Part shown: piece by piece, positions 43,850 through 52,084 of the stretch
How the letters are laid out: each line of letters starts with the position of its first letter
Position numbering within the stretch: position 1 is the stretch's first letter
From: Alphaproteobacteria bacterium
GTDB taxonomy: Bacteria > Pseudomonadota > Alphaproteobacteria > Rickettsiales > UBA8987
NCBI GenBank assembly: GCA_030429625.1
Contig: JAUIFA010000002.1
Location: 186,001-250,000 of the forward strand
Direction of reading: 5' to 3'
Length of the DNA stretch: 64,000 nucleotides
The notes under the pieces: model-generated
The model's database searches: none
Told to the model about the DNA's origin: nothing
The model's input: only the letters and a program-made list of their open reading frames with translations
Position numbers and translations under genes: made by a program

Positions 43850-45559
43850 CTAGAGGTTTCTCCTTGCGCGATCCACTGCCCTTGCCATATCTGCAGCAAT
43901 TTGGCTTTGGCTTTGTTTAAAATTTTGCACGTCAGGTGTTTGTATGTGCATGTTAACCGTAATAGGGGCGGTGCCCGTAGGGGTAATTTGCATGGGGCGT
44001 GATCCAGAAAATGCTAACTCTGGCCCGTTTTCTCCCACCACACCAAATTGACCGGCCTTAAGTGTTCCACCATCGGCAAAGAAGCCACCAAAGAAACTTC
44101 CTATGCTTGATAATACATTACCTAAACCACCTTTATTGTTTTTAAATATACCACCAAAACCACCGAAGATTTGTCCTAGAATGCCGGTTTGGCCAGTAAT
44201 GCCCAAATCCTTCAAGGCAAATTGCAGCAATTGGCGATTCAGATCGGACAAGAAGCCTTTGGTAAAATCGCCAAAACTCTCAAAGCGGCCATTGATGCCA
44301 TCGAATGCATCAATGATGGTATTTTCCATGGTCTGTCCAAGAGATTCAAATTCATTACCAATAACATCGTTGACACTCTTAGCAGATTCTTTTATCTCCT
44401 CCAGTTGTGGATTTTCTGCAGAAGTAGATGAGGTTTCAAACAGTTGTGATATATCTTTCTTCTGCCCTGTCTTGGACAGTTTCAAAGCAGCATCTTGAAT
44501 TTCTGCATCGATCGCAGCATTGAATTTTCGAGTTTCCTCCAATGCTTTGTCAAAAGCACTGCCCATCGCATCCAGCAAACCGGTTTCTAAAACTTTTTTA
44601 GTATTCTCAAAGGACATACCATCGAGTGGGTTTTGAATAAAGGCCGCCAGATCTTTACCCAATGCCTCAAATCGTGCGGAGATCGATTCACCAAACGCAT
44701 TAAACGCGTTACCCACACCTTCAAATACGGCAATAAATAGATTCCCGAACTTGATCGCCTCGGCAATGATTGCCTTAAAACCTACCTTAAATAAAGGTAT
44801 GGCAGAAGTGATTCCTTCTGCCACCCATTTAATTGCATCGGCAATGGCTTGTAGAATGTCGGTAAGCCCTGCATCACCAATGGCTTTGACCAACTTGGAA
44901 AACGCATCACCCATATTGGATAAGGAAACGTTAAGCGTATCGGCTTGCTCTTCCATCGCTCCGGCAAACTGGACATCGCCGATTGAGCGTAGGTACCCCT
45001 CGATTTCTTCGGCATTCTTACCTATCGTGGTGCTAACACCCTGGAAGGTAAAGGTGACCTGATCGCCTTCAGATTTGGCTTTGATACCAAATTCTTTCAG
45101 ACGCTCAAACTCACCCGTGCTAGCATCGGCCACCGCTTCAATCATCTGATTGAGACTTTTGCCCATCGCCACGGCAGTATTGCCGTAAGAGGTAAGGGCT
45201 TCTTCAGACGGTGTTAGCCCCAATGCTTTGAGTTTGATAAACGCATCGGTCACTTCCTCCAATTGAAAGGGAGTAGTCGCTGCAAATTCCTGAATAAAGC
45301 CAAAGGCAATATTGGCCTTTTCTGCTGATCCTGTCACTGTACGTAAGCTTGCTTCTAGCTTTTCAAACTTGGTGATGACATCCACCACCTGCTTGCCCAC
45401 GAACGCGGTGGCCATTAGCCCGCCGATGCGCTGCAGCCCACGTCCGAGCTTGGAAAAACGCCGATCCATATTGTCCACGCCCTGACCAATCTGGGCAAAG
45501 GTTTTCTGGGTTTTATTGACGGCTCGGATGGTAAATTCTGCACTACCGAATCTTGCCAT
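43850..45559 (-). CDS. Tail tape measure protein
   Basis: A 569-residue protein that sets tail length and leaves with the DNA. It is mostly helical, with a hydrophobic region (about residues 240-290, GITSAIPLFKVGFKAIIAEA) and a Gly-rich C-terminus (FADGGTLKAGQFGVVGENGP) seen in lambda-type tape measures. At this length a short tail of roughly 80-90 nm is expected by the usual rule of about 1.5 angstrom per residue. It begins 9 bases after the frameshifted chaperone extension stop. Confidence 0.93.
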   Translation of the reverse strand: MARFGSAEFTIRAVNKTQKTFAQIGQGVDNMDRRFSKLGRGLQRIGGLMATAFVGKQVVDVITKFEKLEASLRTVTGSAEKANIAFGFIQEFAATTPFQLEEVTDAFIKLKALGLTPSEEALTSYGNTAVAMGKSLNQMIEAVADASTGEFERLKEFGIKAKSEGDQVTFTFQGVSTTIGKNAEEIEGYLRSIGDVQFAGAMEEQADTLNVSLSNMGDAFSKLVKAIGDAGLTDILQAIADAIKWVAEGITSAIPLFKVGFKAIIAEAIKFGNLFIAVFEGVGNAFNAFGESISARFEALGKDLAAFIQNPLDGMSFENTKKVLETGLLDAMGSAFDKALEETRKFNAAIDAEIQDAALKLSKTGQKKDISQLFETSSTSAENPQLEEIKESAKSVNDVIGNEFESLGQTMENTIIDAFDGINGRFESFGDFTKGFLSDLNRQLLQFALKDLGITGQTGILGQIFGGFGGIFKNNKGGLGNVLSSIGSFFGGFFADGGTLKAGQFGVVGENGPELAFSGSRPMQITPTGTAPITVNMHIQTPDVQNFKQSQSQIAADMARAVDRARRNL

Positions 45560-45568
45560 GATTTTTAC

Positions 45569-46053
45569 TTATTTTTTTATCTGTGGGTCGACTGACCCCT
45601 GAAGTTCAAAGAATGCGATCCATTCCATAAATTGTTGCGTGGACATGGCTTCAATCTCAGCCAAAGGTCGAGAAAGTTGCCATGCCAATGCTAATTGATT
45701 TCTGCGGGCTGGATCGCGTTTGAGTTTCCCTTGATTTCCTCCATATCACCAAAGAAATGTTCATCGATCTTTTCAGCAATGCGTAAGACCACACGATAAT
45801 CTACTTCGTTCATCAACCTGTCACGGTCTTTGACAGTAAATAGACGATTTCCGTCTTTGTCCTTGGCTTTGGTTACGATCATATTGGCGGCCTGTTCAAT
45901 ATTACTGGTTTTTTTGCTTGCTATTCTGCCCATCATATTGATTTCAGCCATTGTCATTGGAAAAAAATGGATTTCTGTATCCCACTCAGGCACAGTAATA
46001 ATTAGCCGATCTTGGTTGGCATAATGTGCCGTTGCTTTGTCTATAATATTCAT
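45569..46053 (-). CDS. Tail assembly chaperone, frameshifted long form (G-T type)
   Basis: The upstream 110 codons are shared with the short form. At GGGAAAC (45724-45730) ribosomes can slip -1 and continue in another frame for 51 codons to the stop at 45569-45571, giving 161 residues. The extension, RDPARNQLALAWQLSRPLAE onward, matches the conserved second part (DUF4035-like) of tail chaperones, and it has no start codon or ribosome site of its own. In lambda, G and GT bind the tape measure in a fixed ratio through the same mechanism with GGGAAAG. Confidence 0.85.
45691..46053 (-). CDS. Tail assembly chaperone, short form (gpG-like)
   Basis: A 120-residue cytoplasmic chaperone that coats the tape measure before the tail tube forms. 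The core VPEWDTEIHFFPMTMAEINM fits tail chaperones. It lies between the tail tube and tape measure genes, the invariable place of this protein. The final residues after Asn110 are used only when no frameshift occurs. Confidence 0.85.
   Translation of the reverse strand: MNIIDKATAHYANQDRLIITVPEWDTEIHFFPMTMAEINMMGRIASKKTSNIEQAANMIVTKAKDKDGNRLFTVKDRDRLMNEVDYRVVLRIAEKIDEHFFGDMEEIKGNSNAIQPAEIN
45724..45730 (-). promoter_or_regulatory. Programmed -1 frameshift slippery site GGGAAAC
   Basis: The heptamer matches X XXY YYZ in the zero frame (G GGA AAC), and the -1 frame opens directly into the conserved chaperone extension. A stimulating structure was not identified by eye. Confidence 0.85.
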
Positions 46054-46065
46054 GGTTTTAGTCTC

Positions 46066-46458
46066 CTAGCTTACGGTTGATTCGGTGAGTGCACCTGTGC
46101 CGGTAAAGCTAAAGGAAGCTTCCACAATTCCGTCAAAGGATGCGTTATAAGAAATAGAGGTAACAATCACATCGCCGCTCCAATACGTATCGCCACTATC
46201 ATCGCCTTCAGGATAGAGATTAAGCGTTACCGTGCCACCGGCGGTTAAGGCACCCTGACCATCGGTATCGGTTTCATCCCAGAAACCATCAAAACTGCCA
46301 GACCAACCTTTGATGGTGGCCTGATTTTTTCGCCATGATGTTCCAATGATAGATGCGTCCACGGTGTCGGAGGTAATCTCCATCGACCATGATTTAATTT
46401 CAGCGACTAGGGAAGATCCAATAAAGACCTTACCCTCGCTACCAGCGTGAGTTGCCAT
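46066..46458 (-). CDS. Major tail tube protein
   Basis: A 130-residue beta-rich protein of the siphophage tail-tube family. Typical parts are GKVFIGSSLVAEIKSWSMEI, the VDASIIGTSWRKN loop, and the C-terminal FDGIVEASFSFTGTGAL. It polymerises into the tail tube. The neighbours on both sides are the tail terminator and the chaperone. Confidence 0.9.
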   Translation of the reverse strand: MATHAGSEGKVFIGSSLVAEIKSWSMEITSDTVDASIIGTSWRKNQATIKGWSGSFDGFWDETDTDGQGALTAGGTVTLNLYPEGDDSGDTYWSGDVIVTSISYNASFDGIVEASFSFTGTGALTESTVS

Positions 46459-46482
46459 AGTTTTTCTCCTAATTTTAGTTGG

Positions 46483-46923
46483 TTAAATCAAAATATCGGG
46501 ATTGGTTTCTTTGACGGTGTACAGCACCGAAAAAGTTAAAATTGCAACGGCCACCGGCTTTTCTCCATCATCGGAGAACTGCGTTTCGGTGGTATCCAAT
46601 GCAGTATCTTTTACCAGACCACCCAGTGTTGGATCAGCAGAAATTACTTGTTCAATTTCCATTGCCAGATTATCGGTAACTTCATCCACATTACCACGGA
46701 CCTTAACATACGCTTCAATGGTTAATTCGAGTTCACGCTGTTGCGTACGAGGGTGGCTTATCGATTGTTCACCGATGGTTTCTTGTTTGGTATAAATCAG
46801 CAAGGCCGGAAGCTTTGGATCGTTCAATGGATAGACACGTGCTTCAAATACGTTATTACCTGCACTGGTATTGCCTATAAGTGCCGCAATGATTGCTTGT
46901 CGGATTTGTGTGCGTGCATGCAT
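46483..46923 (-). CDS. Tail terminator protein (gpU-like)
   Basis: A 146-residue protein resembling lambda gpU: an N-terminal helix ARTQIRQAIIAALIG followed by alternating strands (LPALLIYTKQETIG, LELTIEAYVKVRG). It caps the tail tube and joins it to the head. Its start touches the end of the head-tail joining gene (one base shared). Confidence 0.82.
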   Translation of the reverse strand: MHARTQIRQAIIAALIGNTSAGNNVFEARVYPLNDPKLPALLIYTKQETIGEQSISHPRTQQRELELTIEAYVKVRGNVDEVTDNLAMEIEQVISADPTLGGLVKDTALDTTETQFSDDGEKPVAVAILTFSVLYTVKETNPDILI

Positions 46924-47234
46924 TATGGTCTCTCCATTATCAATTCGGTCATGCCTTCATTATCAGGGCGGATGACGACTACCTCGTAGTCCTGCCCATC
47001 GATGGTAAATTGATCGCCTACCTGAATTTCCGGGATGTCGATGGTACGCACTGAAAATATCGGACGGGTGACCACCACATCCACACTTTCACCGGGTACT
47101 AATTCAGAAAATTCCTGCAACATGCCAGAAATGGCGCGAGGTTCACCTATTGAAGGCGCATAGATGACCTCGCGTCCGTCCAATGTTTGCAGGAGTATAA
47201 GATCGCGTTCCTGCATGTCCTGAATAAAAGGCAC
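46923..47234 (-). CDS. Head-tail joining protein (gpFII-like)
   Basis: A 103-residue beta protein of the Phage_attach/gpFII type (ISGMLQEFSELVPGESVDVV, then FSVRTIDIPEIQVGDQFTID). It links the completed head to the tail. The gene order capsid decoration - joining protein - terminator - tube agrees. Confidence 0.78.
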   Translation of the reverse strand: MPFIQDMQERDLILLQTLDGREVIYAPSIGEPRAISGMLQEFSELVPGESVDVVVTRPIFSVRTIDIPEIQVGDQFTIDGQDYEVVVIRPDNEGMTELIMERP

Positions 47235-47238
47235 GGGG

Positions 47239-47571
47239 TTATAGCCCTACATTAAGCAGGATTTTAACATTGGCATCACCAGAAGCAGCTGCTTCTGCTG
47301 AGACACCCACCAGTGTGTTGCCACTGGCAGTGGTGGTAAGGTTATTGTTGCTGCTGTTCCAATAGAGTCTTTGCCCTTGTATAACAGCACCACTGGCTTT
47401 GGGAACGCTGAACACACCGGCAATATGTACCGCACCTTTTTTGCCATCGGCAATGTCGGTTTTTGCCACACCGCCAAGGCCACCAAGAGTCACAAAATCA
47501 CCCGATGCTACATCCGCACCGGATGGGGTATAATCGAGGGTCTTTCCCTCTTGAATGTAATTCGTTGCCAT
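47239..47571 (-). CDS. DUF2190-family capsid decoration-like protein
   Basis: A 110-residue protein rich in Gly, Ala and Thr with the DUF2190 pattern (YIQEGKTLDYTPSGADVASG, GVAKTDIADGKKGAVHI). Such proteins lie next to the major capsid gene and probably stabilise or line the shell, comparable with lambda gpD. A ggagaat ribosome site precedes the ATG. The duplicated structured element (47607-47681) lies upstream. Confidence 0.85.
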   Translation of the reverse strand: MATNYIQEGKTLDYTPSGADVASGDFVTLGGLGGVAKTDIADGKKGAVHIAGVFSVPKASGAVIQGQRLYWNSSNNNLTTTASGNTLVGVSAEAAASGDANVKILLNVGL

Positions 47572-47606
47572 AAGATTCTCCTATTATTTGTTAATGGTTG
47601 TTAGAA

Positions 47607-47681
47607 AGAAGAAAGGCGGACAGTAGTCCGCCTCAGCCCTGAGCGCATCTCATTGCAAAAGCAAGAAGGCTTTTGCAGGAG
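47607..47681 (-). repeat. Structured repeat element, copy B (after the capsid gene)
   Basis: Read on the minus strand it starts with CTCCTGC 12 bases after the capsid stop, forms a perfect 9-bp hairpin TGCAAAAGC/GCTTTTGCA, continues with ATGAG, and ends in a second hairpin AGGCGGAC/GTCCGCCT followed by TTTCTTCTTT. The second hairpin looks like a terminator. Copy A with the same order of parts is at 51211-51280. Confidence 0.7.
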
Positions 47682-47693
47682 ATAATCAACAAA

Positions 47694-49676
47694 CTATGCA
47701 CCTGCATTTTTGTACATGGTACGGAATTCAAGAGGTGCTGCCGCTGCATCGATGCGTACTTTATATTCCACACCGTCGACACTCCAACCGTCTTGCTGAT
47801 CAAGGAACGGAGCCGCCACACCATCGAGATACCCGACCTCAATCGTGTCAAAACGATTTGGATCGGCCAGCAAATACCATGCAGTTAAGGAGGCTGCGTC
47901 CAGACGCGCATCGACCACCACCTCAGCCGCATTGCGTACCGGATTTGGTTTCTTGCTGTTTGCTTGGGATGGGTCGGTTTCAGACATCATCAGCACTTTG
48001 GCCGTGTCTTCCAATGCAGCGGGCACCAGGAAGAAAGAAGGTGGAATATTCAGTGTTGCTTTTCCGTCTTTTTGCGTGCGCATGGCAGTGCGTCCGGCTC
48101 CCACCGTGGCAGCAGTCGGCGCAGCGCCGGAACCAGCAAGGTTCTTATGATTGGCGTGGAAGAGTGCCGTGCCATCGCTCATGGTAGGATTGTCATTGAT
48201 GACGGCAAAGACCAGATCCCCCACCGTACGTGCCGCAGCACGACCCATCTTGCGTGGGATGTCAGTAAAGGCACTAAGATCATCGTTGATAATGGCCTGA
48301 CGAGAGATAGAGAAAAGCTTGCCATAAGTGGCCAGCTTGATGTTCTCTGCACGTTCACCAATCGTGCCATGTTTGTATTCACCGCTTTCGGGGATCTCAT
48401 CGAGTGTATCAAACGTACCCAGACCAACACGGCTATGCTGTTTAAAATCGGATAGATTGCCGGGTCGTGTAAAGCGTGGGAAGACTTCCTCTGCTTCCTC
48501 AAACCCGTGCAGCATGGCCTTGCGGGAGTTGTTTTCCAGAATCTTTGGAAAATCAGATGTGCTGTGCGTAAAGGCACGGCCCACCAGCTCACGCTTATCC
48601 ATACGCTCGGTACGAATACCGCGCATCTCCAAGCATTTACGCGCCATTTCAAACAGCGTGTAACCGTAAAGCTCGGTGCGTTGAGCATTCTCATCGGCAA
48701 TGCCGGCACGGAAGGCAATGGCATCTTCAGCCGCCCGACTGAATTTCTCAATATCGGACTCACCCATTTCGACACGCTGGCCGCTTGCGGCAGGCTTCTC
48801 ATCCTTGCCGATAGCATCCAGCAGCAGCTTACGGGCTTCGTTAATATCGATCTCCGGATTGTCCAAACATTGATCGCGCACCGCCGAATGATCATCGTGG
48901 CCTTCAAAGAGGCTGCGAATCTCCGTGCGGCGTTGTTTTTCATTTTCCAGTGCGCGTTTTGCACCTTCATCCATAATTTCACCTTCGCGTTTTTCATCGA
49001 CTTGCGGCGATTCCTTACGCTGCGCATCAAGATGCTCTGGCATTTCTTTTTCTACGACTTTGTCAGGCATAGTTTTCTCCTTATGTGTAAGTTGGGGTTG
49101 ATAATTGAGGTTGCGCTCATCAGGAGCATCATCCTCGGCACTCCGACCAACCCCAACGGTGGGATCAGCAGGAATATCGACCAGTGAGATTTCCATTGGA
49201 GTCCAGCTGGTGACCCGATAGAGGTCTGGTTTGTCTTTGTTTTCCTCTTCCAGCTTGCGCTCGTTGATGCGGTAGGCCACGGAAACATTACGCAAAATGC
49301 CATCCTTAACGTCCTGCCAGAAGCCTTCCACTTCATCACGCTTGCTTAAGCGGATTTCGGCATAGCCACGGCCACCTTCGACCCATGCACGTTCCACCAC
49401 GCCGATGCGGTTGCCGCGCTCGGAGCGATCATGGTTATAAAGCACTGGCGCACTGTTATTCAGGCGCTGCAGATCAACCTCGCTGCGCTCATGGCCCAGC
49501 ACTTCGATCCACGGCTCACTGAAAAATGAAGCGCGGGTGACCGGCTCTTCAGAGGAAAAAGAAAGCCGCACAAGGCGGCTCTCTTCATCAACAATCGATT
49601 CTCGTGTGAGATCAATCGTTCGTGTCAGTAGCTCCGGATTCTTCTTCTCCGGAGTCGGTGTCGTTTTCTTCGGCAT
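47694..49676 (-). CDS. Prohead protease / major capsid protein fusion
   Basis: A 660-residue fusion. The first 160 residues are a U35-type (HK97-like) prohead protease with His82 in VLYNHDRS and Ser132 in LRNVSVAYR. A charged linker (about 160-330) may act as scaffold, and the C-terminal half is a major capsid protein (GKLFSISRQAIINDDLSAFT, ALFHANHKNLAG). Self-cleavage would free the capsid part during maturation. ATG at 49676 has aaggag 8 bases upstream; the frame upstream of it has none. The 5' end overlaps the portal gene's 3' end by 65 bases. Confidence 0.9.
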   Translation of the reverse strand: MPKKTTPTPEKKNPELLTRTIDLTRESIVDEESRLVRLSFSSEEPVTRASFFSEPWIEVLGHERSEVDLQRLNNSAPVLYNHDRSERGNRIGVVERAWVEGGRGYAEIRLSKRDEVEGFWQDVKDGILRNVSVAYRINERKLEEENKDKPDLYRVTSWTPMEISLVDIPADPTVGVGRSAEDDAPDERNLNYQPQLTHKEKTMPDKVVEKEMPEHLDAQRKESPQVDEKREGEIMDEGAKRALENEKQRRTEIRSLFEGHDDHSAVRDQCLDNPEIDINEARKLLLDAIGKDEKPAASGQRVEMGESDIEKFSRAAEDAIAFRAGIADENAQRTELYGYTLFEMARKCLEMRGIRTERMDKRELVGRAFTHSTSDFPKILENNSRKAMLHGFEEAEEVFPRFTRPGNLSDFKQHSRVGLGTFDTLDEIPESGEYKHGTIGERAENIKLATYGKLFSISRQAIINDDLSAFTDIPRKMGRAAARTVGDLVFAVINDNPTMSDGTALFHANHKNLAGSGAAPTAATVGAGRTAMRTQKDGKATLNIPPSFFLVPAALEDTAKVLMMSETDPSQANSKKPNPVRNAAEVVVDARLDAASLTAWYLLADPNRFDTIEVGYLDGVAAPFLDQQDGWSVDGVEYKVRIDAAAAPLEFRTMYKNAGA

Positions 49677-51174
49677 CGGATTCTCCTTGTTTTGGGTTAG
49701 ATGTTGCGGATTTAGCTCCATTGCTGGTCGAGAAGGTTATTCCCGCTTCTTTATCCTGCTCGCGTTCCTGCTTGATTTGCTCAAACGTCGCCTGCGGATT
49801 GCCACCACGTTCGCGGATAGACTGCGCCCGTGCCTTAAGTCCGGCCTGGATAAGTTTTTCCTCTGCGACCGCTTCCTTCTGCGGGTCGATCCACGGCATC
49901 ACCGGCCCTTGGAATCCAGCTTTGATCAATGTGCTTTTGTTGATCTCGTTTTCGGAGATCTTCAGCTGGCCAGACAATACCGCCATTGTGACGAATCGCT
50001 CCCAGATCGGGCGGACGCAACGCTCAATGAAATACTCGCGCAGCACAGCATAATGCACCGACTGCTCGACCAGCTCCTGCCGCTGCGAGGAGTACGTCCC
50101 GCGATAATCTTTCGATATCGAGGAGTAACCTGTCGACGTACCGGCAGCCACCGCACGCAGCTGGCTATTGCGAAACTGCTCCAGCATGGTGTTCGGGCGA
50201 TTGCTGTCGATCATGCCGACCTCCTCGCCAGGTAGCAGATTGTCGAAGATCATACCTGGCTGCATTTTCATGAGGCGCTGGCCAGCATCATCTACCTGTA
50301 CGCCGGTGGCAGGCCCATCGAGGCTTTTGCGGATAAACGCGCAAATGCTGGCGGCCACTTTTGCGGCCAGCCGTTCTGAAAGCTCATAATCCTTGATGTC
50401 CTCCATGCGCGTCATCACGCTGGCAAAGACAGAAATGCCGCGTGTCTGGCTGATCCGTTTTGTAATTTTCAGATGCAGCATCTTCTCTGCAGGGAAGCGT
50501 TTAACATCCTGCCGCGTCACCAGCGTATGAGAATTGCCAGGGTGTTCCTTGTAGAGATAATAAGCGCGTGGCCTGCGCCATGCGTTTTTCTCCACACCAT
50601 GCACGATCTTCTTTTTTTCATCGTTCAGATCGAAAGGCAGAAAATCCGCTTCGATCATTTCCACCGAGTACGGTACAATTGTCCCATGATCGATTGACGC
50701 GTTAGTACCTTCGATGTGTTTTACCAGCACTTCACCATCGCGGAACCAGTGTCGAGCCAGCAGGCGCAGCATGTGATTCCAGTGGCTTTCCCATGTCACT
50801 TCCGGAAAACGTACCCATTCTTCCCACAGCTCCATCAGTTGGTCGTTAACCGATTTAGCCAACTCTCCATTTTTCAGTTTGACCTGCGGCTCGACTGCCA
50901 CGCCTCGGCCCACCACGTTATTGACCAGCACATCCAGCACGCCACCGGCCAGATCGTGGTTTTCGTCCAGGTGACGAGCCTGCAGGCGCAGGGATTCACC
51001 GGCACGCTCTACAATAGCGTCGCCGGAGCCTGAATCGGTTTTGATTTTACGCAGGCGTGAAGGCTGCGCGGCTTCATAGGCACGCTGGGCTTTAAGCACT
51101 TTGCGTGCTGTATCACGGCGTAACGCCGATTCCGGTAAGAGAAACTCAATTGTTTTGTCGATGAGATTGGTCAT
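49612..51174 (-). CDS. Portal protein (lambda gpB family)
   Basis: A 520-residue protein of the lambda-type portal family, which forms the dodecameric channel for DNA. The blocks DLAGGVLDVLVNNVVGRGV and MWEEWVRFPEVTWES-like region, MLHLKITKRISQTRGISVFA, and the C-terminal helical tail fit. The ATG at 51174 gives the usual MTNLIDKTI-type start, although no clear Shine-Dalgarno precedes it; the frame is open to 51252 across the structured element. It is followed by the protease-capsid fusion. Confidence 0.92.
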   Translation of the reverse strand: MTNLIDKTIEFLLPESALRRDTARKVLKAQRAYEAAQPSRLRKIKTDSGSGDAIVERAGESLRLQARHLDENHDLAGGVLDVLVNNVVGRGVAVEPQVKLKNGELAKSVNDQLMELWEEWVRFPEVTWESHWNHMLRLLARHWFRDGEVLVKHIEGTNASIDHGTIVPYSVEMIEADFLPFDLNDEKKKIVHGVEKNAWRRPRAYYLYKEHPGNSHTLVTRQDVKRFPAEKMLHLKITKRISQTRGISVFASVMTRMEDIKDYELSERLAAKVAASICAFIRKSLDGPATGVQVDDAGQRLMKMQPGMIFDNLLPGEEVGMIDSNRPNTMLEQFRNSQLRAVAAGTSTGYSSISKDYRGTYSSQRQELVEQSVHYAVLREYFIERCVRPIWERFVTMAVLSGQLKISENEINKSTLIKAGFQGPVMPWIDPQKEAVAEEKLIQAGLKARAQSIRERGGNPQATFEQIKQEREQDKEAGITFSTSNGAKSATSNPKQGESDAEENDTDSGEEESGATDTND

Positions 51175-51210
51175 AGGTTGATCGTTGTTGGTTAATTGGT
51201 AGTAAGGAAC

Positions 51211-51280
51211 AAGAAAGCGGGTTAGGAAACCCGCCTCTTTAGTCCGACTCATTGCGAAGGCTAGTAAGCCGAAGCAGGAG
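51211..51280 (-). repeat. Structured repeat element, copy A (after gpW, before portal)
   Basis: On the minus strand it begins with CTCCTGC immediately after the gpW stop, has GGCT/AGCC and TGC/GCA pairing around a loop, then GCAATGAG, and a hairpin GCGGGTT/AACCCGC followed by TTTCTTGTT. The order and several words are shared with copy B (47607-47681). Confidence 0.7.
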
Positions 51281-51505
51281 TCAATCCGAAAAGCTTGCTA
51301 AGGCTGCTTGTTGGTTTTGCTGGGATACCTGCTCAAAAGCTGAGACGCGGCGTTCCCAATAGTGAATTTGTTCTCTGATTTCCTGTGCGTTTGCCAATGT
51401 CAAAGAACGTCCGTTCATGGAATAGCTTTGCCCTTTGGCCACGGCTAAATCTGCTGCAATCCATGCATCGAGTGCAGTCTGTGCAGTTGTAGTATTTATT
51501 GACAT
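51281..51505 (-). CDS. gpW/DUF6148-like head-tail connector
   Basis: A 74-residue protein between TerL and portal, the position of lambda W. The sequence TLANAQEIREQIHYWERRV matches small connector proteins of the gpW or DUF6148 type. It would fill or stabilise the portal opening before tail attachment. Short helical protein with no membrane segment. Confidence 0.8.
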   Translation of the reverse strand: MSINTTTAQTALDAWIAADLAVAKGQSYSMNGRSLTLANAQEIREQIHYWERRVSAFEQVSQQNQQAALASFSD

Positions 51506-51515
51506 GATTTATTCC

Positions 51516-51544
51516 TTGCAAAAGTGTTAGATAAGTGGTACACT
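51516..51544 (+). promoter_or_regulatory. Promoter of the RHH-RelE module
   Basis: TTGCAA (51516-51521), a 17-base spacer and TACACT (51539-51544). A short inverted repeat agtgt/acact spans the spacer and -10, a likely operator half-site pair. The -35 box is the same as in the DinJ-YafQ promoter. Confidence 0.65.
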
Positions 51545-51571
51545 AATTATAACAAACAAAGGAGACTTAAA

Positions 51572-51802
51572 ATGCCAACTGAACGCCCTAGAGTTCAGGT
51601 AACACTGGATGAGAATACAAATGGACTACTATCTACAATTGCAAAAAAACAAGACCGTTCTATGTCTGCAATTGCGGCTGAGCTTATTCGTGACGCATTG
51701 GAGCTTCATGAAGATATTATATTGTCTAAAATTTCAGACAAGCGCTATGAGGAGTCACTTAAAGAAGGTGTATTTGTCAGCCATGAAGATGCTTGGAAAT
51801 AA
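51572..51802 (+). CDS. Ribbon-helix-helix antitoxin
   Basis: A 76-residue protein with an RHH DNA-binding fold (RPRVQVTLDENTNGLLSTIA, then MSAIAAELIRDALEL) and an acidic C-terminal tail that would cover the toxin. The ATG at 51572 has a strong aaaggaga site. The toxin follows after 6 bases. Confidence 0.85.
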   Translation: MPTERPRVQVTLDENTNGLLSTIAKKQDRSMSAIAAELIRDALELHEDIILSKISDKRYEESLKEGVFVSHEDAWK

Positions 51803-51808
51803 GTAACT

Positions 51809-52084
51809 ATGACACGATCAGTCTGGACTATTCAATACACAAATAAAGTAGTATCTAAAGACATCCCTGCACTTGATTTTACCGTAAAAACACATATTCA
51901 AAGAGCAATTGAAAGTAAGCTCAGTAGTGACCCTAACCGTTTTGGCAAACCTTTGCGTCATAGTTTGTATCATTTGCGTAGTCTGCGTGTTGGTGATTAT
52001 CGTGTGCTCTATCATGTCAATCCAGAGCAACATATGATCACTATTCACAAGATTGGTCATCGTCGTGATATTTATGATGATTAA
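51809..52084 (+). CDS. relE: RelE/ParE-family toxin
   Basis: A 91-residue toxin of the RelE superfamily. The C-terminal core LRSLRVGDYRVLYHVNPEQH and the ending IGHRRDIYDD are typical of RelE mRNA interferases. Arg in RVGDYR and the terminal Tyr fit the catalytic pattern. Its stop overlaps the convergent terL stop by 4 bases. Confidence 0.87.
   Translation: MTRSVWTIQYTNKVVSKDIPALDFTVKTHIQRAIESKLSSDPNRFGKPLRHSLYHLRSLRVGDYRVLYHVNPEQHMITIHKIGHRRDIYDD

Noticed and set aside
48507-49187. Plus-strand ORF of 226 codons opposite the protease-capsid fusion
   Set aside because: Antisense shadow of a strongly supported gene, with no domain and no promoter.
51214-51252. Portal start at 51252 instead of 51174
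   Set aside because: The additional 26 codons would be encoded by the structured element and its terminator-like hairpin, and no ribosome site precedes 51252.
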